NCBI GenBank assembly: GCA_002339135.1
Contig: DDJR01000030.1
Location: 1-17,754, forward strand
Length of the DNA: 17,754 bases
Reading direction: 5' to 3'
Origin: Flavobacteriales bacterium UBA2619
GTDB lineage: Bacteria; Bacteroidota; Bacteroidia; Flavobacteriales_D; Sanyastnellaceae
Under the pieces are notes generated by a model, which was given only the letters and a program-made list of their open reading frames with translations, made no database searches and was not told where the DNA came from. Positions 8,010 through 14,946 of this stretch are shown here, piece by piece; position 1 is the first letter of the stretch, and each line of letters starts with the position of its first letter. Both the position numbers and the translations under genes were made by a program.

Positions 8010-8822
8010 TTACTTTAACAAATCACTTAGGAATTTTTCTTCATCCGGAATCTTGGTCATTTCGTTGCGTTGAAGAATCTCTCTTGCGAGATTGAGATAG
8101 TTTACAGACCCTTTGCAGGTTGCATCATGAAGGATGATTGTTTCTCCAAAAGATGGTGCTTCGCCAAGTCGAGTGTTTCGATGAATCACCGTATTGAGCA
8201 CCAAGTCTTGGAAATGAATTCGGACCTCCTCAACCACTTGGTTCGCAAGTCGGAGTCTTGTATCGTACATGGTGAGTAAAATCCCTTCGACTTCAAGTCG
8301 AGGATTTAATTGAGTTTGGACAATTTTAATTGTATTCAAGAGTTTGCCCAGACCTTCGAGTGCAAAGTATTCACATTGAACTGGAATTAAAACGGAATCA
8401 GCTGCAGTCAGTCCGTTTAATGTAACTAGCCCTAATGAGGGAGAGCAGTCAATCACGATGAAGTCGTATTGATCTCTTACTTGCTCAAGCATTTGACTCA
8501 TCTTTCGTTCACGTTGAGCGACATCGACCAATTCAATTTCAGCACCAATCAAATCTAGATTTGAAGGGAGTATGTCGAGATTGGGTGAGGTTGTCGTTAT
8601 GATGCAATCATTGACGTCTGCATTGCCCATTAATGCTTCATATGTGCCATTTTTGACTGAATATGGATCGATCCCTACGCCGCTTGAGGCGTTCGCTTGA
8701 GGGTCAGAGTCAACAAGCAGTGTCTTGTATTCTAAAACGCCCAGACATGCGCCTAAATTTATAGCAGTTGTTGTTTTTCCAACTCCTCCTTTTTGGTTTG
8801 CAATTGCAATAATCTTTCCCAT
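8010..8822 (-). CDS. parA: Chromosome-partitioning ATPase ParA (Soj)
   Basis: ParA is the ATPase partner of ParB in chromosome segregation. From the ATG at 8822 the protein is 270 residues, the normal Soj length. It opens with the deviant Walker A motif KGGVGKTTT (11-19, with the signature Lys11 as well as Lys16), followed by DSDPQANASSG (38-48), the Walker B segment FIVIDCSPSLG with Asp125, and NTRLGEAPSFG (216-226), which includes the arginine expected for non-specific DNA binding. The frame stays open 28 codons further upstream to 8906, but that part has no ParA homology, so I start at MGKIIAIANQKGG. It leads the minus-strand run. The 197 bp upstream are the likely promoter region. Confidence 0.95.
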   Translation of the reverse strand: MGKIIAIANQKGGVGKTTTAINLGACLGVLEYKTLLVDSDPQANASSGVGIDPYSVKNGTYEALMGNADVNDCIITTTSPNLDILPSNLDLIGAEIELVDVAQRERKMSQMLEQVRDQYDFIVIDCSPSLGLVTLNGLTAADSVLIPVQCEYFALEGLGKLLNTIKIVQTQLNPRLEVEGILLTMYDTRLRLANQVVEEVRIHFQDLVLNTVIHRNTRLGEAPSFGETIILHDATCKGSVNYLNLAREILQRNEMTKIPDEEKFLSDLLK

Positions 8823-9019
8823 TCGAATCATTTTTGACCATTCATGCAGGTCAAGGCTAAGGTAGAATCCTATTCGCTTTTTTTGAGAGAAAGTTTTACA
8901 CACCAAATCCTATACCTTCTAAGGCTTTAGGTAAGATCGTGTTCGTAAAGTGTGGAAAAAGTTACAGTGAGGCTGTAGGTTAAATCTAGCTTGGGTTCAG
9001 GTTGATTGGACCTTGTTTT
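8823..9019 (-). promoter_or_regulatory. Intergenic region upstream of parA, probable promoter of the par operon
   Basis: These 197 bp separate the DUF3276 stop from the parA start and form the only real gap before the nine-gene run, so a promoter is expected here. On the minus strand I see TAACTTTT (plus positions about 8966-8973) and TATAGGATTTG (about 8903-8913). Both resemble the Bacteroidota -7 element TAnnTTTG but neither matches fully, and no well-spaced -33 TTTG accompanies them. I see no strong terminator hairpin for the DUF3276 gene. The promoter role is inference from layout. Confidence 0.35.
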
Positions 9020-9487
9020 CTAGAGGTCGTCGAAATTCACGTCGTCTTCAGAACTCGCTTCGTTCTCAGAATTACTCTCGCCCTCAGGACTCGCTTCATT
9101 GTTGGAATTGTGATCTTCTACAGTGCTTGCTTCTGTGCTAACTTCAGATTTCTCTTCTTCAGGAGTTGGGTTTGCTTCATCGTGAGCTTTTCGCTCAGCG
9201 ATTGGGTCGCGAAACTTCCCGGAAGTCATGAGTTCTTTAATCTTGTCAGTAGCATCGATAAACCCATCTTCAAATTTCTCGAAGTCTTCTCTGTAAAGGA
9301 ACAACTTGTGCTTTGAGTAGCTTGGGTTGCCACTGTTGTCAAAATTTCTTTTGCTTTCAGTAATTGTCATATAAAGGTCTTTGCCTCGAGTCTCTTTAAC
9401 ATCAAAAAAGTATGTGCGTTTTCCAGCGCGAACTCTCACTGAATATAACTCCTCTTTGTCTCTGTTGTCGTTTCCGTAATCTGACAT
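9020..9487 (-). CDS. DUF3276 (PUR-alpha-like) nucleic-acid-binding protein with acidic tail
   Basis: This 155-residue protein carries a DUF3276 domain (about 12-85), with EELYSVRVRAGKRTYFFDVK and DLYMTITESKR followed by KHKLFLYREDFEKF. The family has the PUR-alpha-like whirly fold and is thought to bind single-stranded nucleic acid. It is nearly universal in Bacteroidota, but its cellular role is not established. The C-terminal third (about 103-155) is low complexity, strongly acidic and rich in Ser, Asn and Glu, and contains a degenerate 12-residue repeat. The gene lies 64 bp downstream of the PKD-protein gene and about 200 bp upstream of parA, so it may have its own promoter. The AT-rich stretch before the ATG has no Shine-Dalgarno site. 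Confidence 0.88.
   Translation of the reverse strand: MSDYGNDNRDKEELYSVRVRAGKRTYFFDVKETRGKDLYMTITESKRNFDNSGNPSYSKHKLFLYREDFEKFEDGFIDATDKIKELMTSGKFRDPIAERKAHDEANPTPEEEKSEVSTEASTVEDHNSNNEASPEGESNSENEASSEDDVNFDDL
9029..9136 (-). repeat. Degenerate 3 x 36-bp tandem repeat coding a 12-residue acidic repeat
   Basis: Within the 3' end of the DUF3276 gene, three consecutive units begin with TEAST, NEASP and NEASS at residues 118, 130 and 142, exactly 12 residues apart. At DNA level the words ACTCGCTTC at 9053 and 9089 and GCTTGCTTC at 9125 recur every 36 bp. Seventeen of 21 bases match between the first two. The units have diverged, so this is an old duplication or a composition-driven repeat. Confidence 0.6.
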
Positions 9488-9551
9488 CTTACTCTTTATA
9501 TTTTATTTTAAAATCAATTTCTCAGAATGATGCCACAAGTTAGGGGAAAAT

Positions 9552-12281
9552 TCACCTTGTTAGATATACAGAGCCACTTTTAGTTCTGGGGTATCCGATT
9601 TGATCTACCCACACTGCTTCCCAAATGTATAATCCGTTGGGGCAGAAGAATTGGCCGCTATCTCCTTTTTCTCCTAGCCAAGGTGTTTCGGAGTCAAATG
9701 TTTGCCAAACAAGCTCACCCCATCTGTTCACAATTCTTAGTCTGTAGGAGCTTGCTCCCAGAACAACAGGTATCCAAACATCATTAAGACCATCACCATC
9801 TGGTGTAAAAGCAGTTGGTGCATAGAATACGGAGCCGCTCACGCTCACTTGCCCAGCCGCGGTGTTGGTGCACCCAGCTATATTCACAACGGTTAAAGTG
9901 ATGTCATATACTCCACCGTCAGCATACACATATACACCATTGCATCCTTGAAGACTTCCGCCATCGCCGAAATTGTAAAAACAATCTACTTCCTCGTCTC
10001 CGAGATACTCTATTTGAACAGTAGGATCTAAAATATCAACCACATTAGGTGTAACGTCAAAAGCCGCAAATGGGATGGGGTAGGTTTGTACTAAATCAAT
10101 CTCGAGTTTATTTAAACTTCGAACACAAAATCCACCAGTAGTCATTTCAAGCTCTACAGGAAAGTTTCCCGAACCTGTGTATAAATGAACTGCATTCACA
10201 GAATTTGATGTGCTTCCGTCTCCGAAATTCCACAAATAAGTCGTAGCAGTATTTGTAGTGCTAAGGTTCGTGAAAGTCACTTGATGTGGAGGGCAGCCCA
10301 GAAGTGGTCCTGCTGAGAAATCAACAGTGGGGTCAGCAATGGCCTCAACTTCTGATGTGAATGACTGTTGACACCCTTCAAGTCCTGGAACCTCTGCGGT
10401 GAGTGTTACATTGTAAACTCCAGGCTCGTTGTAATGTAAGTTGAGAACGATGTTGTTGTTGATTGAAGCTGTCGATACATCTCCCCCAAAATCCCAGGTG
10501 TAAATCGTATTTTCGTCAACTGAGGCTGTGCCTGTCATCGAGAAATTGTGTGAAGAGAAGCAGTCTGGATCAGGAGTGTTAAAAATGGGCTGTAAGAGGT
10601 ATTGTATTTCAACATTTGCAGTCGTGAAATCAGGACAGGTAAAGGGGGCGTATGCAGTAAGTGAAACGGTATAAAGTCCAGAGTCAGCGTAAGTGAATTC
10701 AGGTTCAGGTTCTGTAGAGGTGTCTCCATCGAATGGTGAGCCGAAGTCCCACAGGTAGGTCTCTGCATTCGTTGAATTGTTTTCGAATGTAAAAGTCAAT
10801 CCTTGACAGAAACCTATTTGGTCTTCGATTGTTGCAGAAGGCTGATCGGGAGCATTCCATGAAAAGTCAGCATTTGCTGTGCATCCGTGGTTGTTAACAG
10901 TTAAAGAGATGTCCCAATTGTCTGTGTTTCCAAATTCCACGCTGCTGGGGGCAGGTATATTTGCTGAGACAGGAGATCCTGCAGCGCCGAAGTCCCAAAA
11001 ATATGTTGCCTCATTGTTCATGGTGCCTGTCACTTCAAAGTCAAACGTTTCAATCCCCAGTATGCAATTGAAATCTGACATTTCGATTGCAGGGTCAAGC
11101 GGCATATAGACATCAAATATTTGCGAGGATGTGTCCGCGCAAGGCCAAGTTGGATTTGCGATTAATGTGACGATGTAATTGCCAACATTAGGGAAAGTAA
11201 AAGAGGGTTCAAATTGCGTGCTGACATCTGTATTGGTTCCTTCGACTCCGAAATCCCAGCTAAAATCTTCACCGTTTATGGAGTTGTTGTCAAACTGTAA
11301 TGTTTCTCCAATACAGAGTTGTTCTGGTTGTTGAGGAGTGACTGCCGCGACAATGTTTGCGTCACACAGAGTTACATTAAACTGAAAATCTCTCAACACC
11401 CTCCCAAGTAATATTCCATCGCGGAATTCCTCAACACAAATCCCCATTGCATATTGTCCTGGGATTGTAGGGGTGCCTGTTATAAATCCAGTCACAGGGT
11501 CGATGGCAAAAGCAGGGTTAGAAGCGATTGGGTAGTCAGACGAATACCCGCCAGCATAAGGGATGAAAGCATAAGGTGGATTGGCAGGTGGATTGGGTAC
11601 TGGACTGTTTGGACCTCCTCCTGCTCCTCCATCTGCTCCACCGCCATCATAAGGAGCGCAAAATGAGTATACAAGTTCATCACCATCTGCATCAATCGCA
11701 GCATGGTCGAAGAAAAACCCAAAATTTGCACAAAGAGCTACAGGTGGAAACTCTTGAAATACAGGAGAGCTGTTCTCGCTATTTATTTCGTCGCTTCCAG
11801 GTATGTGGATCGTGGCAGTCATGCCAGGGTTGTCTGTGCCTCCTGCGTTCGCAAGGTTGCTAATTGACGGATTTCTACAACACCTCTGCCAAGCGATGTT
11901 GTAGCCACCGTTAATTGGTCCAAGCATGACGGATTTGGTATATGTAGCCTCTTCTATGCAAAGCCCGGGTGGGGGGGAGCCACATGGGTTTGTCATGACA
12001 ACTGGGACGTTTTGAATCGTTCCAGCGTTTAAAAAAACGTCATAAACCTGTTGAAGTTGATTTGTTGAATCGTAGAATACGCCCAAAAATATGATTTCAT
12101 CGAAATCAGTTTGTTGTGTGTTAGCAGGACCGCATTCCCTATAAACCTTAAGTGTTATCAGGTAGTTTCCGCCTCCCATATCTTCATAATACATCTCACT
12201 CCCGATGAGGTGCGTAGCACATGCTTCAATAGCAAACAATGTCAAAAAAACAAATGTTGTTATCTTAAATATTAATCTCAC
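9552..12281 (-). CDS. Secreted PKD-repeat surface protein with type IX (gliding-motility type) C-terminal sorting domain
   Basis: This 909-residue protein begins with a signal peptide (about 1-22, ending EACA before THLIGSE). A conserved Bacteroidota adhesin N-terminal domain follows (about 23-305), with GGGNYLITLKVYREC, RCCRNPSISN and a D-x-DGDELVYS segment. Residues about 213-236 form a Gly/Pro-rich linker. Six PKD-like units are visible, marked by WDFG or FGDG at about 342, 429, 511, 596, 685 and 770, each ending in a GxYxVTL-like strand. The C-terminus (about 819-909) reads APTAFTPDGDGLNDVW, then RIVNRWGELVWQ and NGLYIWEAVW, the type B sorting signal for the type IX secretion system. It is probably exported to the cell surface as an adhesin-like or matrix protein. 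The start is GTG: no in-frame ATG exists before the upstream stop. Confidence 0.92.
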   Translation of the reverse strand: MRLIFKITTFVFLTLFAIEACATHLIGSEMYYEDMGGGNYLITLKVYRECGPANTQQTDFDEIIFLGVFYDSTNQLQQVYDVFLNAGTIQNVPVVMTNPCGSPPPGLCIEEATYTKSVMLGPINGGYNIAWQRCCRNPSISNLANAGGTDNPGMTATIHIPGSDEINSENSSPVFQEFPPVALCANFGFFFDHAAIDADGDELVYSFCAPYDGGGADGGAGGGPNSPVPNPPANPPYAFIPYAGGYSSDYPIASNPAFAIDPVTGFITGTPTIPGQYAMGICVEEFRDGILLGRVLRDFQFNVTLCDANIVAAVTPQQPEQLCIGETLQFDNNSINGEDFSWDFGVEGTNTDVSTQFEPSFTFPNVGNYIVTLIANPTWPCADTSSQIFDVYMPLDPAIEMSDFNCILGIETFDFEVTGTMNNEATYFWDFGAAGSPVSANIPAPSSVEFGNTDNWDISLTVNNHGCTANADFSWNAPDQPSATIEDQIGFCQGLTFTFENNSTNAETYLWDFGSPFDGDTSTEPEPEFTYADSGLYTVSLTAYAPFTCPDFTTANVEIQYLLQPIFNTPDPDCFSSHNFSMTGTASVDENTIYTWDFGGDVSTASINNNIVLNLHYNEPGVYNVTLTAEVPGLEGCQQSFTSEVEAIADPTVDFSAGPLLGCPPHQVTFTNLSTTNTATTYLWNFGDGSTSNSVNAVHLYTGSGNFPVELEMTTGGFCVRSLNKLEIDLVQTYPIPFAAFDVTPNVVDILDPTVQIEYLGDEEVDCFYNFGDGGSLQGCNGVYVYADGGVYDITLTVVNIAGCTNTAAGQVSVSGSVFYAPTAFTPDGDGLNDVWIPVVLGASSYRLRIVNRWGELVWQTFDSETPWLGEKGDSGQFFCPNGLYIWEAVWVDQIGYPRTKSGSVYLTR

Positions 12282-12315
12282 ACCATAAAGGTAAGCATTA
12301 CACTATCTTCACGCC
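12282..12315. promoter_or_regulatory. 34-bp divergent gap between two GTG-start genes
   Basis: The PKD-protein gene (minus) and the DEAD-box helicase gene (plus) start head to head with only 34 bp between their GTG codons. On the minus strand TACCTTTA (plus 12286-12293) matches 7 of 8 positions of the TAnnTTTG -7 element, which would place the transcript start at or next to the GTG. On the plus strand TATCTTCA (12304-12311) is a weaker match. At least one promoter must overlap the opposing coding sequence. Element placement is tentative. Confidence 0.3.
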
Positions 12316-13596
12316 GTGCAAAAAGAGGAAGAAAAGGAAGTTCCCGTCCCATTTGTGGACCTGGATCTCCACCCCAATATAGAAGATGGACTCGCTGCGA
12401 TGGGATTTGAAAACGCAACGCCTATTCAGGCTCAGGCGATTCCTCACATCCTACGCAACAAAGACATGCTTGGTATCGCCCAAACAGGAACAGGTAAAAC
12501 TGCAGCATTCCTTCTCCCCACCATGGATATCATTATTGATTCGCCAAACAATGGGAAGGTAAAAGCGTTGGTGGTAGTGCCAACTCGGGAGCTTGCGATG
12601 CAAATTGATCAAGCAGCTGAGGGCTTCGGGTATTATACAGGTGTAACCAGTCTTGCCATTTATGGTGGAGGCTCTGGCAAAGAGTTTTCACGTGAGAAAC
12701 AAGCCTTAAAGGAGGGTTCGGACATCGTTGTTGTTACACCAGGTCGAATGCTTTCTCACCTAAATCTAGGATACGTCGACCTCTCGGAGCTTGAAGTTCT
12801 TATCCTTGACGAAGCTGATCGCATGTTGGATATGGGTTTTCATCAAGACATTATGCGTATCGCATCGCATTGTCGAACAGGTTGCCAAACTTTACTTTTC
12901 AGTGCTACTATGCCTGATAGAATGAGATCTTTGGCTCACGAACTCTTAAATGATCCGGTCACTGTGCAACTGGCTCTTTCAAAACCCTCAGCAAATGTGA
13001 AGCAAAGTGCATTCGTTGTTTTCGAACACCAAAAAGATGATGTGCTTGTTGATTTGCTCAAAGGATTAAGTATTAAATCTGGCATCATATTTACATCTAG
13101 AAAGCGAACAGTTAACCAGGTAGTCCGTGCTCTCCGTCAGGCCGGCTTGAAGTGTGATAAAATATCATCAGATCTTAAACAGGAAGAGAGAGAAAAAGTG
13201 ATGCTCGGTTTTCGTCAAAAGAAAATCCCTTTGCTTGTTGCGACAGACGTAGTTTCTCGTGGAATTGACATTGACAGCATTGAAGTTGTGATCAATTACG
13301 ATGTTCCGCCTAACGAAGAAGATTATGTGCACCGCATTGGTCGTACTGCTCGTGCTGAGCGCAAAGGCGAGGCGTTTACCCTCATCACGCCAGATGACAT
13401 GCGTCGCTTTGGAAATATCGAAAAACTCATCGAGCGCAAAGTCGAAAAGCTTAAGCTTCCCTCACGAGTAGGTCCTGGACCAGAGTATGACCCCAATTTC
13501 CGAGGAGGAGGTGGTAGAGGAGGTCGCAGTGGTGGAGCTGGTGGCGGACGAAGTGGAGGTGGGCGTCATGGTGGAGGTGGTAAAGCTCGTAGATAG
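12316..13596 (+). CDS. DEAD-box ATP-dependent RNA helicase, RhlE-like
   Basis: This 426-residue cytoplasmic RNA helicase has the full motif set: an upstream aromatic residue and Q motif (Phe13, ATPIQ at 34-38), motif I AQTGTGKT (55-62), PTRELA (90-95), TPGR (141-144), DEAD (165-168), SAT (196-198), GIIFTSRK (256-263), ATDVVSRGIDI (309-319) and HRIGRTAR (339-346). The C-terminal tail (about 396-426) is a basic Gly/Arg/Ser-rich extension, a typical nonspecific RNA-binding tail. Such proteins act in ribosome assembly, RNA decay or cold adaptation. The sequence does not say which. The GTG at 12316 is the only usable start: an in-frame stop lies at 12292 and the first ATG is inside the Q-motif region. 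The gene runs alone, divergent from the PKD-protein gene and convergent with lgt. Confidence 0.94.
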   Translation: MQKEEEKEVPVPFVDLDLHPNIEDGLAAMGFENATPIQAQAIPHILRNKDMLGIAQTGTGKTAAFLLPTMDIIIDSPNNGKVKALVVVPTRELAMQIDQAAEGFGYYTGVTSLAIYGGGSGKEFSREKQALKEGSDIVVVTPGRMLSHLNLGYVDLSELEVLILDEADRMLDMGFHQDIMRIASHCRTGCQTLLFSATMPDRMRSLAHELLNDPVTVQLALSKPSANVKQSAFVVFEHQKDDVLVDLLKGLSIKSGIIFTSRKRTVNQVVRALRQAGLKCDKISSDLKQEEREKVMLGFRQKKIPLLVATDVVSRGIDIDSIEVVINYDVPPNEEDYVHRIGRTARAERKGEAFTLITPDDMRRFGNIEKLIERKVEKLKLPSRVGPGPEYDPNFRGGGGRGGRSGGAGGGRSGGGRHGGGGKARR

Positions 13597-13731
13597 GTCA
13601 AGCTTGATCATCTGATAACAATCCATTTGATTTAAGATTTTCATTAATCATTTGAGCTTTTTCGACGTTATCAAGTTCATGTTAATTTGGGTCAAATTAG
13701 ACACTACAAAGATCATCTCATGTGTTTTATT
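13597..13731. other. Convergent intergenic gap
   Basis: This 135-bp AT-rich stretch lies between the 3' ends of the helicase gene and lgt. It contains a 10-bp palindrome TCAAGCTTGA (about 13599-13608) and a short hairpin (listed separately). I see no coding frame and no classic GC-rich terminator with a T-tract for either gene. Confidence 0.5.
13683..13699. terminator. Small AT-rich inverted repeat, possible bidirectional terminator
   Basis: TAATTTG and CAAATTA form a perfect 7-bp stem around a 3-base GGT loop. It lies between two convergent genes, where a shared terminator would be useful. The stem is AT-rich, the loop is small and no T-run follows on either strand, so termination is only a possibility. 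Confidence 0.25.
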
Positions 13732-14940
13732 TCAAACAGTTAACTTCTTGTTTTTCGTTGGGACTCTTCGGGAGTTTAAAATGTAGAAAAGTATAGCTCC
13801 ACCTAGGAAAAGTGCCGTTGAGATGAGTTCCGCTTGTGTCATAGTAATGCCCATTAAGTCAAAGGTTGTGTTGACACGAATTTTCTCAATAAAGAATCTC
13901 TCTGTGCCGTTCATCATGAGGTAGATGGCAAAAAGAAGCCCAGCAGTTTTCAACCGAGTTCTAAGAAACCAAAGTCCGATAAATAGGAGAGTTGAAATGG
14001 CGGTCTCATAAAATGAAGTTGGAAAAACACCTGGATCGAGAACAGTTCCGTAGCCTGGATAAGCTGTCCAGGAATCAGATTCGGAGATGTAACGGCCGAC
14101 TCCATTTACGTTGTTTGGAAAATGATAGCTCCATGTCCAGTCTGGCAGCCAGCTTATCCATGTTGGTTGTGGAGAAGGATTGGGAATCCCCCAGTCACCG
14201 TCGCCAGATATTTGGCACCCAAGTCGACCTATGCCATAGCCTAGCATGAGTGAAGGAGAAGTGGCATCTGCAACATTCAAGAATTTAAGTTTAAAGTGTC
14301 GAGCGTACAAGTAGACACTTATTCCGCCAACGATAAGTCCGCCATAGATGGTAAGCCCACCAAGAAATGCATTGAGGCTGGGGTTTTTGAAGAAGGCGAT
14401 AAATTGTTCTGGATACTCGATGAGGTGAAAAAGTTTGGCTCCAAGTATTCCGCCAATTGCCGCAACAGTTAGTATTCCTCCAACGTGTTCAGAAGGGGCT
14501 ACTTCCGTGCTTGTCATCTTAGGTTCAGGAAGCGCATTTTTACGACCCTCGTAATAACACCAACCTCCTAAAGCTACTGCTAGTAAAATGCCTAATGGGA
14601 TACTTCCTTCTGAGGAAAACAGATGCGCCTGAGGAAGAGAGCCTCCATCAAACAATGTGCTAGCATTGATTGCGAGGTATAAAAATTTCCAACCGAAAAG
14701 GTAGCCGATCAAGGCTTGAGATGTTATTTGCATCGCACTTGCCGGCTGTCCTGCAAGAGATTCGATTGTGTTGGGGTGAAAAACACCTGAATTTGTGAGT
14801 CGAATGAATTCCAGTCGAATAAAGTATCCTCCGATTAAGAATGCCAATGCCACAAAAAACCCGAAGCTATTTACTAATTTTAAGAAGGGGAAGTCGAGCC
14901 CCATCAAATCTTGGAAAACGAAGTATAAATTTGGATACAT
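13732..14940 (-). CDS. lgt: Prolipoprotein diacylglyceryl transferase, extended Bacteroidota form
   Basis: Lgt transfers diacylglycerol from phosphatidylglycerol to the lipobox cysteine of prolipoproteins in the inner membrane. This 402-residue protein has many hydrophobic segments. The C-terminal two thirds contain the family core: GAKLFHLIEYPEQF (about 167-180), GGLTIYGGLIVGG (194-206), YGIGRLGCQISGDGDWG (about 235-251), PTSFYE (about 307-312) and MNGTERFFIEKIR (343-355). It is about 110 residues longer than E. coli Lgt. The excess lies in extra N-terminal membrane segments, a linker (134-150) and an enlarged loop rich in Trp, Pro and Ser (252-305). Where E. coli has HGGL and GRLGN, this protein has YGGL (Tyr199) and GRLGC (Cys242). 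Arg239, Arg348 and Glu352 are kept. It starts 6 bp after mtaB, so the two are probably co-transcribed. Confidence 0.9.
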   Translation of the reverse strand: MYPNLYFVFQDLMGLDFPFLKLVNSFGFFVALAFLIGGYFIRLEFIRLTNSGVFHPNTIESLAGQPASAMQITSQALIGYLFGWKFLYLAINASTLFDGGSLPQAHLFSSEGSIPLGILLAVALGGWCYYEGRKNALPEPKMTSTEVAPSEHVGGILTVAAIGGILGAKLFHLIEYPEQFIAFFKNPSLNAFLGGLTIYGGLIVGGISVYLYARHFKLKFLNVADATSPSLMLGYGIGRLGCQISGDGDWGIPNPSPQPTWISWLPDWTWSYHFPNNVNGVGRYISESDSWTAYPGYGTVLDPGVFPTSFYETAISTLLFIGLWFLRTRLKTAGLLFAIYLMMNGTERFFIEKIRVNTTFDLMGITMTQAELISTALFLGGAILFYILNSRRVPTKNKKLTV

Positions 14941-14946
14941 TGCTTG

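Noticed and set aside
8823..8906. 28-codon upstream extension of parA
   Set aside because: The frame is open but has no ParA homology. The Walker A strand directly follows the internal ATG at 8822.
11454..11863. Plus- and minus-strand open frames inside the PKD-protein gene
   Set aside because: They are antisense or shifted shadows of a Gly/Pro-rich coding region, with no recognisable domain or start context.
12684..12699. Possible parS-like palindrome around CACGTG in the helicase gene
   Set aside because: Only 12 of 16 bases match the canonical parS. By a rough estimate a match of this quality is expected by chance about once in this much DNA, and it lies within conserved coding sequence.
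13599..13608. 10-bp palindrome TCAAGCTTGA just after the helicase stop
   Set aside because: It has no loop and no T-run, so it is not a terminator. A single 10-bp palindrome of this kind is unremarkable.
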